Of a stretch of DNA of 22,256 nt, positions 13,837 to 21,892 are shown piece after piece. Position numbers and translations under genes: made by a program. Source of the DNA: an uncultured Clostridia bacterium. Its GTDB lineage: Bacteria; Bacillota_A; Clostridia; Oscillospirales; Oscillospiraceae. The notes beneath the pieces were generated by a model that saw only the letters and a program-made list of their open reading frames with translations, made no database searches and was not told the DNA's origin. Location: positions 1 to 22,256 of the forward strand of contig CAMZIX010000008.1 of NCBI GenBank assembly GCA_947307375.1. The letters run 5' to 3'. The stretch's first letter is position 1, and each line of letters begins with the position of its first letter.

Positions 13837-15321
13837 TTGCGCGGTATGTTTACAAGGAAAATTACATCATGGCTGCTGACGCTGCTGCTTTTGTTTGCCG
13901 TTCCTGTTTCCGCCGATGCCGCGCGCCCGGAGGACGAAGCGCTGAAGGGCCTGGTCCCTGCGAACTCCTGTGTGCTGGAGAAGACATATCAGACTGACGG
14001 CGAGGCATACGAACCGTTTCCGGTTGCGACGGTTACCCTGTTCATCGGCTTATCCTATGACAAGTCTGCTGTAGAAGAGGCTTTTTTTGAAAACGCCGGA
14101 GGTCATGGGTTTCGATTCGGCTTTTTTGATGATCAGCGCGTTTTTCAACCGGTTTCGGAGACCGATGCTGCCGAGCTGATCATCCGTCTGGAGAGAAACT
14201 GGTATTTGCTTTTGGATCAGATCTTTTCTTCCGAACAGGAGGCCAGGGCGCTTGCCGAGCGCTATGCCGGCCGGGTCGTCAATCTCGACGGGGAGCTGCG
14301 CGTGCTGGTCGGTCCTTTTCAGAATGTTGAAGAGGTTGATTATACCATTCGCTGGTATGCGCTCTCCGGCCAGGCCTGGCGGGAAAGCTGTCTGGCCGTC
14401 TATGACGGCGCGGGCCATTTTATCGATCTGTATGCCAAGGCTGACGAACTGGCCCTGGAAGCAGTCTCCGCGGGAAAAGCTCGGACCAATTATGACGGCG
14501 AGCAGTATTACGGGGCTTTTCTTTTGCGCCGTACGGAGGATGAACGCTTGACCATCATCAACGCAGTCGGACTGGAGGACTATGTCAAGGGTGTGATCCC
14601 TTATGAAATGAGTTCTTCCTGGCCGGTAGAGGCGCTGAAAGCGCAGGCGGTCTGCGCACGGACCTATGCGGCCTTTAATCTGAACGCCTATGCGGAGGAC
14701 TATGGCTTTGACCTGACGGATGACACCGAAAGCCAGGTATATCGCGGCCTCTACGGCGCAGATGCGGTGACGGACGCAGCGGTGGACGCTACGGCCGGTC
14801 GTTTTGTTCGATACCGGGGACAGCTCTGCGAGATCTATTATTTTGCCTCGGACGGCGGCGCGACAGAGGACGGCGCAAATATTTTCGGCTCGGAGCAGCC
14901 CTATCTCGCCGGAAAGACCGATCCCTTTGAAAAGGCGATCGATATTGCGAAAATTCGTTGGGAGCGTTGGAGCAGCGGAGATGATATCTCGGATCGTCTG
15001 CAGAGAAAAGGCTATCAGATCGGCAGCGTCGTCCGGCTTGAGCCGACGTATTCCGAGCTTGGCAACGTGATCGCCGTGCGCTGCACGGACGCACAGGGCA
15101 ACTGTGTGGACTTGAATACGCGGGAAGAGTATTCAGTGTTGTCTTTGGACAGCGCCTGTTTTCGTGTCAAGCCCGAAGACGACGGGTTCCGCTTTTCCGG
15201 AAAAGGCTGGGGACACAACTGCGGTATGAGTCAGTGGGGCGCCCATGCCATGGCCTCGGTGTACGGTTTTACAGCGGAAGATATTATTGAATTCTATTTT
15301 ACCGGAGCATATATCGGATGA
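13837..15321 (+). CDS. SpoIID/LytB-domain cell wall protein with SPOR-like region
   Basis: The 494-residue exported protein has a signal peptide ([16 protein letters not shown], likely cut after VSADA). A SPOR-like region lies near 120-165 ([20 protein letters not shown], then [13 protein letters not shown]). A SpoIID/LytB domain runs from about 220 to the end. [20 protein letters not shown] contains the glutamate (E257) that matches the catalytic residue of SpoIID lytic transglycosylases, and [13 protein letters not shown] is the family signature near the C-terminus. SpoIID acts on denuded glycan strands during engulfment; LytB homologues modulate amidases. The start TTG at 13837 is 8 bases after GGAGG. 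A GTG at 13822 has no site. Its stop overlaps the queA start by 4 bp. The sigma-A-like promoter and queA-tgt partners point to a general wall role. Confidence 0.88.
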   Translation: MRGMFTRKITSWLLTLLLLFAVPVSADAARPEDEALKGLVPANSCVLEKTYQTDGEAYEPFPVATVTLFIGLSYDKSAVEEAFFENAGGHGFRFGFFDDQRVFQPVSETDAAELIIRLERNWYLLLDQIFSSEQEARALAERYAGRVVNLDGELRVLVGPFQNVEEVDYTIRWYALSGQAWRESCLAVYDGAGHFIDLYAKADELALEAVSAGKARTNYDGEQYYGAFLLRRTEDERLTIINAVGLEDYVKGVIPYEMSSSWPVEALKAQAVCARTYAAFNLNAYAEDYGFDLTDDTESQVYRGLYGADAVTDAAVDATAGRFVRYRGQLCEIYYFASDGGATEDGANIFGSEQPYLAGKTDPFEKAIDIAKIRWERWSSGDDISDRLQRKGYQIGSVVRLEPTYSELGNVIAVRCTDAQGNCVDLNTREEYSVLSLDSACFRVKPEDDGFRFSGKGWGHNCGMSQWGAHAMASVYGFTAEDIIEFYFTGAYIG

Positions 15322-16340
15322 AAAAGTCGGATTTTTATTTTGATCTGCCCGAGGAACTGATCGCGCAGACGCCGCTGCAGCAGCGTGACCGGTCACGTCT
15401 TATGCTGCTGGACAAGCAGACAGGCGCGATCTCCCATCGGCACTTTTTTGAGCTGCCCGAGCTGCTGCGGGAAGGAGACTGCCTGATCATGAACGACTCC
15501 CGCGTCCTTCCGGCGCGCCTGCTCGGTTCGCGGCTGAGCGGGGGAAGCGTGGAGCTCGTGCTGCTGCGGGATCTCGGCGAGAGTCGCTGGGAGTGTCTGA
15601 GCCGTCCCGGCCGAAAGACAAAGCCCGGTACGCAGCTTCAGTTTGGAGACGGGGAGCTCATGGCTGAGGTCGAAGCCGTCGCCGAGGGAGGCAACCGGAT
15701 CGTACGCTTTCATTATGATGGCATTTTCCTGGAGGTGCTTGAACGGCTTGGAAAAATGCCTCTTCCTCCCTATATCAAAGAAGAGCTTCAGGACGCCGAG
15801 CGCTATCAGACGGTTTATTCCCGCGAGCTCGGCAGCGCTGCGGCGCCGACGGCCGGGCTTCACTTTACCGAGGAACTGCTGGACAGCATTCGCGCGAAAG
15901 GCATCCGTACCGGCTTTGTCACGCTGCATGTCGGCCTTGGCACCTTCCGCCCGGTGAAGGAGGAAGAGATCGAGGACCATGATATGCATTCGGAATTCTG
16001 CATGGTCCCCGAAGAGACTGCCGCGCTCATCAATGAGACCAGGGCGAACGGCGGACGCGTGATCGCGGTCGGGACGACCTCCTGCCGTACGCTGGAAAGC
16101 TTTGCGGCTGAGGACGGCAGTATTCAGCCGGGCGCCCGATGGACCAATATCTTTATTTATCCCGGCTATCGCTTTAAATGTATCGATGCGCTGATCACCA
16201 ATTTTCATCTGCCGGAGAGTACGCTGATCATGCTGGTGTCCGCCTTGGCTGGCAGAGAAAACGTTCTGAACGCCTACCGTTCGGCCGTTGCCGAAGGCTA
16301 TCGCTTTTTCTCCTTCGGCGACGCCATGCTGATCGAATAA
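15318..16340 (+). CDS. queA: S-adenosylmethionine:tRNA ribosyltransferase-isomerase
   Basis: QueA transfers and isomerises the ribosyl part of S-adenosylmethionine onto 7-aminomethyl-7-deazaguanine in tRNA to give epoxyqueuosine. The 340 residues are standard. It starts [20 protein letters not shown] and has the family blocks [42 protein letters not shown], and [20 protein letters not shown]. The ATG overlaps the upstream stop as ATGA, so it is translationally coupled to the spoIID-like gene. tgt follows 15 bases later, which completes the two tRNA steps of queuosine synthesis in one operon. Confidence 0.97.
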   Translation: MKKSDFYFDLPEELIAQTPLQQRDRSRLMLLDKQTGAISHRHFFELPELLREGDCLIMNDSRVLPARLLGSRLSGGSVELVLLRDLGESRWECLSRPGRKTKPGTQLQFGDGELMAEVEAVAEGGNRIVRFHYDGIFLEVLERLGKMPLPPYIKEELQDAERYQTVYSRELGSAAAPTAGLHFTEELLDSIRAKGIRTGFVTLHVGLGTFRPVKEEEIEDHDMHSEFCMVPEETAALINETRANGGRVIAVGTTSCRTLESFAAEDGSIQPGARWTNIFIYPGYRFKCIDALITNFHLPESTLIMLVSALAGRENVLNAYRSAVAEGYRFFSFGDAMLIE

Positions 16341-16355
16341 GAGGGGAGGACAGAT

Positions 16356-17486
16356 ATGTTTCGGCTTTTGAAGCAGGAGGGCCGCGCCAGACGCGGATCT
16401 TTTGAAACGCCGCATGGCGTCGTTCAGACCCCGGTATTCATGAACGTCGGCACGCAGGGCGCGATCAAGGGAGCGCTGTCCGCCCGCGATCTGAAGGAGA
16501 TCGGCTGCCAGGTGGAGCTGTCCAACACCTACCATCTGCATGTCCGTCCGGGCGATGACCTGATCAAAGAGATGGGCGGCCTGCACCGCTTCATGACCTG
16601 GGAGGGTCCGATCCTGACCGACAGCGGCGGCTTTCAGATCTTTTCTCTGGCAGAGCTCCGGAAGATCACCGAGGAGGGCGTCAAGTTCAACTCACATGTA
16701 GACGGCCGCCATATATTTATGGGGCCGGAGGAGAGCATGCGCATCCAGTCCAATCTCGGCTCCGATATCGCGATGGCCTTCGACGAGTGTGTCAAGATCC
16801 CTTCGCCGAAGGATTATGTGCAGAAATCCTGCGACCGCACGGTGCGCTGGCTCGAACGCTGCAAAAATGCGCTGCAGGACTATAACAGCAGGGAAGACGC
16901 AGTCAATCCGGGACAGATGCTTTTCGGCATCAACCAGGGCGCAGTTTTCTACGACGTGCGCATCTCCCACATGAAGCAGATCGCGGCGCTGGATCTTCCG
17001 GGCTACGCCATCGGCGGCCTTGCTGTCGGCGAAACGCATCAGGAGATGTACGACACGATCGAGGCGGTCGAGGAATATATGCCCAAAGAGAAGCCGCGTT
17101 ATCTGATGGGCGTCGGAACGCCGGGAAACATCATCGAGAGCGTCACCCGCGGCGTTGATTTTTTCGACTGCGTGATGCCCGCCAGGAACGGTAGGCACGG
17201 GCACCTCTTTACCTGGGGCGGGATCATCAACATCAAAAATGAGAAATATGCCCGGGACAGTCAGCCGATCGATCCTGTCTGCCAGTGCCCGGTTTGCCGC
17301 CGTTATTCGCGCGCCTATATCCGGCACCTGTTCAAGGCGGAGGAAATGCTTGCCATGCGTATGGCGGTCATGCATAATCTGTATTTTTACAACGATCTGA
17401 TGCGGCGCATCCGCGACAGCCTGGATTCCGGGACCTTCACCCAATTTCGCGCCGAATATTCTGAAATCCTGGATAAACGCATCTGA
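16356..17486 (+). CDS. tgt: tRNA-guanine transglycosylase
   Basis: Tgt swaps guanine 34 of GUN-anticodon tRNAs for the queuine precursor preQ1. The 376 residues have the general-base aspartate D89 in LTDSGGFQ, the nucleophile D271 in FDCVMPARNGRHG, and the zinc site C309, C311, C314 and H340 (CQCPVC...MHN). GGGGAGGA precedes the ATG at 16356. It acts in the cytosol as a homodimer in the family, and its product is the substrate of QueA encoded just upstream. No terminator is evident; yajC has its own promoter after it. Confidence 0.97.
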   Translation: MFRLLKQEGRARRGSFETPHGVVQTPVFMNVGTQGAIKGALSARDLKEIGCQVELSNTYHLHVRPGDDLIKEMGGLHRFMTWEGPILTDSGGFQIFSLAELRKITEEGVKFNSHVDGRHIFMGPEESMRIQSNLGSDIAMAFDECVKIPSPKDYVQKSCDRTVRWLERCKNALQDYNSREDAVNPGQMLFGINQGAVFYDVRISHMKQIAALDLPGYAIGGLAVGETHQEMYDTIEAVEEYMPKEKPRYLMGVGTPGNIIESVTRGVDFFDCVMPARNGRHGHLFTWGGIINIKNEKYARDSQPIDPVCQCPVCRRYSRAYIRHLFKAEEMLAMRMAVMHNLYFYNDLMRRIRDSLDSGTFTQFRAEYSEILDKRI

Positions 17487-17490
17487 CATC

Positions 17491-17519
17491 TTGCAAATCC
17501 GCCGCAAGCCATGTATAAT
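17491..17519 (+). promoter_or_regulatory. yajC promoter
   Basis: TTGCAA (17491-17496) and a perfect TATAAT (17514-17519) are 17 bases apart, directly after the tgt stop. The leader to the ATG at 17552 is short and carries GGAGGT. Confidence 0.8.
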
Positions 17520-17551
17520 AAACACACCAATGAACTGGAGGTAATACAAGA

Positions 17552-17890
17552 ATGACTCTCTTTTTGGAAGCTGCTACCGGTACTGCCGGCGCGGGCGGCA
17601 TGGCTACCATGCTGATCCCTCTTCTCCTGATGTTCGGCCTGATGTATCTGCTGATCATCCGTCCTGAAAACAAGAAGAAAAAGAAAGCGGAAGAAATGCG
17701 TAATTCGCTCTCCCTTGGCGATGAGATCACGACTATCGGCGGCATCACCGGCAAGGTCGTTCAGGTCACCGAAGATACCATCACCTTTGAGACCGGCGAG
17801 GATCGTGTCCGAATTCAGGTGAAGAAGTGGGCAATCTCCACGACGGCCAAGATGGAAGCCGAAGAAGCGGCGTCCAACAAAAGAAAATAA
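17552..17890 (+). CDS. yajC: Preprotein translocase subunit YajC
   Basis: YajC is a small accessory protein of the SecDF/YidC part of the protein export machinery. The 112 residues contain one membrane helix (about 19-36, LIPLLLMFGLMYLLIIRP), the usual basic stretch ENKKKKKAEEM, and the family core SLSLGDEITTIGGITGKVV. The ATG has GGAGGT 8 bases upstream. Queuosine genes upstream of yajC is a widespread order. secD and secF, which often follow, are absent here; a TIGR04086 membrane protein follows instead, as in many Clostridia. A hairpin separates the two. Confidence 0.95.
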   Translation: MTLFLEAATGTAGAGGMATMLIPLLLMFGLMYLLIIRPENKKKKKAEEMRNSLSLGDEITTIGGITGKVVQVTEDTITFETGEDRVRIQVKKWAISTTAKMEAEEAASNKRK

Positions 17891-17914
17891 GGGATCGAAC
17901 GAGGAATGAATGCC

Positions 17915-17961
17915 ACCCCCGACCAGTAAGATGTATTATCTCATTGGTCGGGGGTTCTTTT
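17915..17961 (+). terminator. Terminator-like hairpin overlapping the next ribosome binding site
   Basis: An 11-bp GC-rich stem (17915-17925 with 17945-17955) with a 19-base loop is followed by TCTTTT and then the ATG of the next gene at 17962. It may stop transcription after yajC. Its 3' arm GGGGG is also the only possible Shine-Dalgarno for the next gene, so the folded form would hide it. Confidence 0.7.
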
Positions 17962-18390
17962 ATGAGTATCAGTTTGGAAAAAAGCAGGACAAAACAAATC
18001 GGAGCGGCTCTGCTGGCCTGGATTCTGTCTGCCGCGCTTCTCGTGACGTCGGCTGCGCTTCTGATCGATTGCCTGACGCTGGACAGCAAATGGATCGGAA
18101 TCGCGGCAGCCGCGGTGATTTTTCTGTCCGCTTTTTCGGCAAGTCTTGTTCTGTTTCGCGGAGCAAAGAGCACACAGCGCTGGATGAAGGCGCTGCTGCT
18201 TTGGCTGGTCATCTCCTCAACGCTTCTCATGTTTGGCTTTCTGTCCGACGGCAACTCCATGTCGCTTCGCGGTCTGATCCGTATTCTGGCATGTAGTCTT
18301 TTCGGCAGTCTGGCAGGCATGGTGATTGGCAGACCGGAAAAAAGGAAAACAGGGAAGAGAAGGTTCATGCCGGCAAATAGGTTAACATAA
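17962..18390 (+). CDS. TIGR04086-family membrane protein
   Basis: The 142-residue protein has four hydrophobic segments (about 12-37, 43-66, 75-95 and 101-122) and a short basic tail. Size, topology and position after yajC fit the TIGR04086 (YrzE-like) membrane family of Firmicutes, whose function is unknown. The ATG at 17962 lies 7 bases after a GGGGG run that is the 3' arm of a strong hairpin, so translation may depend on that structure opening or on partial read-through from yajC. The frame extends upstream into yajC but without a start site. The family call rests partly on gene order. Confidence 0.75.
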   Translation: MSISLEKSRTKQIGAALLAWILSAALLVTSAALLIDCLTLDSKWIGIAAAAVIFLSAFSASLVLFRGAKSTQRWMKALLLWLVISSTLLMFGFLSDGNSMSLRGLIRILACSLFGSLAGMVIGRPEKRKTGKRRFMPANRLT

Positions 18391-18690
18391 TATTAAATCT
18401 ATGTTTTCCCGAAATCTTGAAAAAGCTGGAAAACGATATCTTGTGGTCAAAAAAAGCTACAAATACAAGCAGTAGGAGGCTAAATGGCAAACACGAATCC
18501 AGGTTGACATAAATAGAAATTTTTTTAAGAAATTTTTAAAAAGGTCTTGATAAATCCTGCATTCTGTAATATATTGTTACTGCGTTGTTGTTATGTTAAT
18601 TAAGAAATTATTATATTTAAAAACAAATAATTTCAAAACGTAACAATCAATTTGCTGAAAGAGATAGAAAGAAAAGGGGGTGATCCCCGT
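18391..18690 (+). promoter_or_regulatory. AT-rich leader region upstream of xerD
   Basis: This 300-bp gap is much more AT-rich than the genes around it. It contains a seven-codon open frame (ATG at 18484, MANTNPG, stop) with a perfect AGGAGG upstream, and the xerD promoter. It also has an inverted repeat ATTGTTAC/GTAACAAT (18573-18580 and 18640-18647) that encloses a smaller one (AAATTATT 18605-18612, AATAATTT 18626-18633). TTAACATAA at 18382-18390 is repeated inverted at 18591-18599. No larger gene is visible on either strand. Confidence 0.5.
18547..18575 (+). promoter_or_regulatory. xerD promoter
   Basis: TTGATA (18547-18552) and TATATT (18570-18575) are 17 bases apart. They predict a leader of about 110 bases before the ATG at 18691. 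Confidence 0.65.
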
Positions 18691-19581
18691 ATGTTGAATT
18701 CCGAATGCATCGAGCTGTTTGAATCGTTCCTGAAGAACGAGAAAAAGGCGTCTGCCAATACGCTCAGTTCCTATATGCGTGATATCCATCAGTTTGCATC
18801 CTATCAGGAGAGCAACGGCGGATCACCGATCGCGGAAGCGAGCGAGGAAGAGCTGGCCGATTATATCGAGCATCTGAGAGGCGCAGGAAAATCGGTTGCG
18901 ACCGTATCCCGCAATATCGCCTCGCTGAAGAACCTGTATTCGTATTTGACGCTCAACCGCATGATCGAGAACAATCCCTCGACCAAGCTGGTTCCCGAAA
19001 AAAGCACGCAGAAGCTTCCGCAGATCCTGAGCAGCAAGGAAGTAGACCTGCTGCTGGCTCAGCCGGAGTGCATCGACGCCAAGGGATATCGTGACCGCGC
19101 GATGCTGGAGCTGCTGTATGCGACCGGTATCCGCGTTACGGAGCTGATCGACCTCAATATTTCCGACGTGAATCTTTCGGAAGGTGTGATCCGCTGCCAC
19201 AGCCGCGATAAGGAACGATACATCCCGATGTATCCGAAGGCAGTCAAGGCGCTGTCCGATTATCTGGAGCTCGTTCGGCCGCAGATGATCGCGATGCCCG
19301 ATGAGCAGGCGCTGTTCGTCAACGTAGGCGGCGAGCGCATGTCCCGTCAGGGCTTCTGGAAGCTCATCAAGCATTATCAGAAAAAGGCGAAGATCGACAA
19401 GGAGATCACGCCGCACACACTGCGCCACTCCTTCGCCGCGCATCTGCTGGAAAACGGCGCGGACATTCACGCGATCCAGGAAATGCTGGGGCACGCCGAT
19501 ATCTCCTCCACGCAGGTATATTCCCAGCTGGTGAAGAAGCAGCTGAAGGACGTATACAACATGGCTCATCCGAGAGCCTGA
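18691..19581 (+). CDS. xerD: Tyrosine recombinase XerD
   Basis: XerD works with a partner recombinase at dif to resolve chromosome dimers. The 296 residues match the family length. An N-terminal SAM-like core-binding domain spans 1-90. The catalytic set is complete: R148 (ATGIRVTEL), K174, H242 and R245 (HTLRHSFA), H268 (LGHADI) and the nucleophile Y277 (TQVYSQL). The start is the ATG at 18691, after GGGGGTGAT; upstream in-frame codons from 18652 have no better site. It could also be a sole Xer or a XerC-like paralogue, which sequence alone does not settle. It sits at the head of a block of Holliday-junction genes but has its own terminator. Confidence 0.88.
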   Translation: MLNSECIELFESFLKNEKKASANTLSSYMRDIHQFASYQESNGGSPIAEASEEELADYIEHLRGAGKSVATVSRNIASLKNLYSYLTLNRMIENNPSTKLVPEKSTQKLPQILSSKEVDLLLAQPECIDAKGYRDRAMLELLYATGIRVTELIDLNISDVNLSEGVIRCHSRDKERYIPMYPKAVKALSDYLELVRPQMIAMPDEQALFVNVGGERMSRQGFWKLIKHYQKKAKIDKEITPHTLRHSFAAHLLENGADIHAIQEMLGHADISSTQVYSQLVKKQLKDVYNMAHPRA

Positions 19582-19595
19582 TATGGATCATCCGG

Positions 19596-19626
19596 AAAAA
19601 GCGGGGCTTGCCCTGCTTTTTTTTTT
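19596..19626 (+). terminator. Intrinsic terminator of xerD
   Basis: An A-rich and GC-rich 11-bp stem with one G-U pair (19597-19607 with 19610-19620) and a very tight loop runs into ten T residues (19617-19626). The -35 of the ruvC promoter is inside it. Confidence 0.8.
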
Positions 19627-19636
19627 ATGATAGAAT
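19608..19636 (+). promoter_or_regulatory. ruvCAB promoter overlapping the xerD terminator
   Basis: TTGCCC (19608-19613) and TAGAAT (19631-19636) are 17 bases apart and leave a 19-base gap to the ruvC ATG. Confidence 0.5.
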
Positions 19637-19655
19637 CAAATCAGGATGTGATGTT

Positions 19656-20168
19656 ATGAGAATTCTGGGGATCGATCCCGGGATCGCAACAATCGGATTT
19701 GCTGTGCTGGAATCTGAAAAAAACCATTATTCTCTGGTCCAGTGCGGCGTGATCACCACGCCGGCGCATACCAGCCTGTCCAGCCGCCTGGATCAGATCT
19801 ACAGCGATATGCGCCAGCTGCTGGATGCTTTCCGACCGGACGCGGTCTCTGTTGAAGAGCTGTTTTTCAACACCAACATCACCACCGGAATCGCCGTGGC
19901 GCACGGCAGAGGCGTGATCCTGCTGGCCTGTCAGCAGGCGGGAGTAAAAATCTTCGAATATACGCCGCTTCAGGTCAAGCAGTCCGTCGTCGGCTATGGC
20001 AGAGCGGAGAAAAAACAGGTCATGGACATGGTGCGCCGTCTCTGCAACCTGAAGGCCGCGCCCAAGCCGGACGATGCGGCGGACGCGGTGGCGCTGGCTC
20101 TGTGCCACGCCAGAAGTTCGACCTCATTACTGAACAGAGGAGAGCGCGAGGAATGTTCCACCATATAG
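19656..20168 (+). CDS. ruvC: Holliday junction endonuclease RuvC
   Basis: RuvC cuts Holliday junctions symmetrically during recombinational repair. The 170 residues carry the four acidic metal-binding residues: D7 in GIDPG, E67 in VSVEELFF, and D140 and D143 in KPDDAADAVALAL, with the same spacing as in E. coli. The ATG at 19656 begins MRILGIDPG, the normal N-terminus; the ribosome binding site (AGGATGTGAT) is weak. The end overlaps the ruvA start by 16 bases, so the two are translationally coupled. Confidence 0.97.
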   Translation: MRILGIDPGIATIGFAVLESEKNHYSLVQCGVITTPAHTSLSSRLDQIYSDMRQLLDAFRPDAVSVEELFFNTNITTGIAVAHGRGVILLACQQAGVKIFEYTPLQVKQSVVGYGRAEKKQVMDMVRRLCNLKAAPKPDDAADAVALALCHARSSTSLLNRGEREECSTI

Positions 20169-20749
20169 AAGGTATCGTTTCCGAGATCGGACCGAATCTC
20201 GCCGTGATTGACTGCGGCGGGATCGGCTTTGCTTTGAATACCACGCTGAATACCCTGAGCGCGATCAAAACCGGCGAAAAATGCAAGCTCTATGTATCTG
20301 AATCCGTGAAAGAGGACGCCTTTGACCTGTACGGCTTTTTCACCAAGAGCGAGCGCCGCTGTTTTGACATGCTGACCTCCGTGTCCGGCATCGGGCCGAA
20401 GGCTGCGCTGTCGATCCTCTCATCCAACACGCCGGAAGGTCTGGCGCTGGCTGTGATGAACAACAATGAAAAAGCGCTGACTCTTGCGCCCGGCATCGGC
20501 AAGAAGATCGCCCAGCGTGTGATCCTTGAGCTGAAGGACAAGATCGGACAGGAAACGAGCGCCGTCGAAATCTCCATGCCGGCCGTTGTGCCGACAGGGG
20601 AGAGCGGCGCCGTAAAAGACGCGGTGACGGCGTTGAGCGTGCTTGGCTACAGCAGCTCGGAAATCGCGCCGCTGCTGAAAAAGCTGGATCTGTCCGGCAT
20701 GACGACGGAGCAGATCATCAAGGCCGTGCTGAAGTCTATGGTCAAATAA
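20153..20749 (+). CDS. ruvA: Holliday junction helicase subunit RuvA
   Basis: RuvA binds the four-way junction and loads RuvB. The 198 residues begin MFHHIEGIV (an OB-fold domain), then have two helix-hairpin-helix units (SVSGIGPKAALSIL and LAPGIGKKIAQRVILELK at about 105-130) and a C-terminal three-helix domain (KDAVTALSVLGYSSSEIAPL) that contacts RuvB. The start at 20153 lies within the ruvC 3' end, after AGGAG. ruvB starts 12 bases after its stop. Confidence 0.97.
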   Translation: MFHHIEGIVSEIGPNLAVIDCGGIGFALNTTLNTLSAIKTGEKCKLYVSESVKEDAFDLYGFFTKSERRCFDMLTSVSGIGPKAALSILSSNTPEGLALAVMNNNEKALTLAPGIGKKIAQRVILELKDKIGQETSAVEISMPAVVPTGESGAVKDAVTALSVLGYSSSEIAPLLKKLDLSGMTTEQIIKAVLKSMVK

Positions 20750-20761
20750 CAGGAGAGAACG

Positions 20762-21802
20762 ATGAGTATCAGTTTTTCCACCGAAGAAAACGACGAGATC
20801 ATCACCACGACAGCCAGTATTCCCGAGGACAGCGGGGAGGGATCTCTTCGTCCGAAAACACTGCGGGAATATATTGGCCAGAAAAAGGCCAAGGATAATC
20901 TCGAGGTCTTTATTAACGCCGCGAAAATGCGCCGTGAGCCCCTGGATCACGTCCTGCTGCACGGACCCCCGGGACTCGGCAAAACGACGTTGGCGGCCGT
21001 TATCGCCAACGAGATGGGCGTTAATATGCGCATCACCTCCGGACCGGCCATTGAAAAGCCCGGCGATCTTGTCGCGATGCTCACCAACCTCAACGAGGGC
21101 GATATTTTATTTGTGGACGAGATCCACCGCCTCAACCGCGCCTATGAGGAGATCCTCTATCCGGCAATGGAGGACTTTGCGATCGATATCATCATCGGCA
21201 AGGGCCCTTCCGCCAATTCCATCCACTTGGATCTGCCGCATTTCACGCTGATCGGCGCGACGACACGCTCCGGCCAGCTGACGGCGCCGCTGCGCGACCG
21301 CTTTGGCGTGGCGCTTCGCCTGGAGCTCTACACGCCTGTTGAGCTGCAGCAGATCGTTGAGCGCTCGGCCGGTATCCTTGACGTACGCATCGAGCCGGAC
21401 GGCGCCTATGAGATCGCCTCCCGCTCCCGCGGCACGCCGCGTATCGCCAACCGCCTGCTGCGGCGTGTGCGCGACTACGCCATGGTGCGCGCCGACGGCG
21501 TGATCACAAAGAAGGTCGCGGATCAGGCACTGCTGAATCTCGAGGTCGACGCTCTCGGTCTGGATTCATTGGACCGTAGGATGCTGCGCAGCATCATAGA
21601 GTACTATAACGGCGGACCTGTCGGTCTGGATACGCTGGCCGCGACCATCAATGAAGAAGCGGTAACGCTGGAAGACATGTACGAGCCTTATCTGCTGCAG
21701 CAGGGCTTTTTGACGCGCACGCCGCGGGGCCGCTGCGTGACGCGGAGGGCCTACGAGCACCTGGGCATCGAATACATGGGCCAGCAGCAGCTGGAGATTT
21801 AA
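20762..21802 (+). CDS. ruvB: Holliday junction branch migration ATPase RuvB
   Basis: RuvB is the hexameric AAA+ motor that drives branch migration. The 346 residues include the Walker [11 protein letters not shown] (67-76, K74), Walker [10 protein letters not shown] (116-124), sensor 1 IGATTRSG, the arginine-finger region PLRDRFG, and a C-terminal winged helix ending [20 protein letters not shown] precedes the ATG at 20762. It is the last gene of the ruvCAB operon. No clear terminator follows. Confidence 0.98.
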   Translation: MSISFSTEENDEIITTTASIPEDSGEGSLRPKTLREYIGQKKAKDNLEVFINAAKMRREPLDHVLLHGPPGLGKTTLAAVIANEMGVNMRITSGPAIEKPGDLVAMLTNLNEGDILFVDEIHRLNRAYEEILYPAMEDFAIDIIIGKGPSANSIHLDLPHFTLIGATTRSGQLTAPLRDRFGVALRLELYTPVELQQIVERSAGILDVRIEPDGAYEIASRSRGTPRIANRLLRRVRDYAMVRADGVITKKVADQALLNLEVDALGLDSLDRRMLRSIIEYYNGGPVGLDTLAATINEEAVTLEDMYEPYLLQQGFLTRTPRGRCVTRRAYEHLGIEYMGQQQLEI

Positions 21803-21828
21803 GAAAGTGCCAAAAATTGAAAAAAAGA

Positions 21829-21856
21829 TTGACTTTGTTTAAACTTGCGTTATAAT
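21829..21856 (+). promoter_or_regulatory. Promoter of the SigH-like gene
   Basis: TTGACT (21829-21834) and a perfect TATAAT (21851-21856) are 16 bases apart in a strongly AT-rich gap after ruvB. Confidence 0.75.
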
Positions 21857-21892
21857 AATCATTGCGATTTTAGGAAATATCATAGAACAACT

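Noticed and set aside
15393..16586. Long minus-strand open frame of 397 codons opposite queA and the tgt start
   Set aside because: It is a shadow of two strongly conserved genes and the product is low in recognisable structure.
18573..18647. Complete dif site upstream of xerD
   Set aside because: Only one half-site-like sequence is present; the other half and the 6-base centre do not fit.
18573..18647. RNA thermometer or hairpin formed by ATTGTTAC and GTAACAAT
   Set aside because: The left arm overlaps the -10 box and would mostly not be transcribed, so it cannot be an RNA stem from this promoter; a DNA-level operator remains possible.
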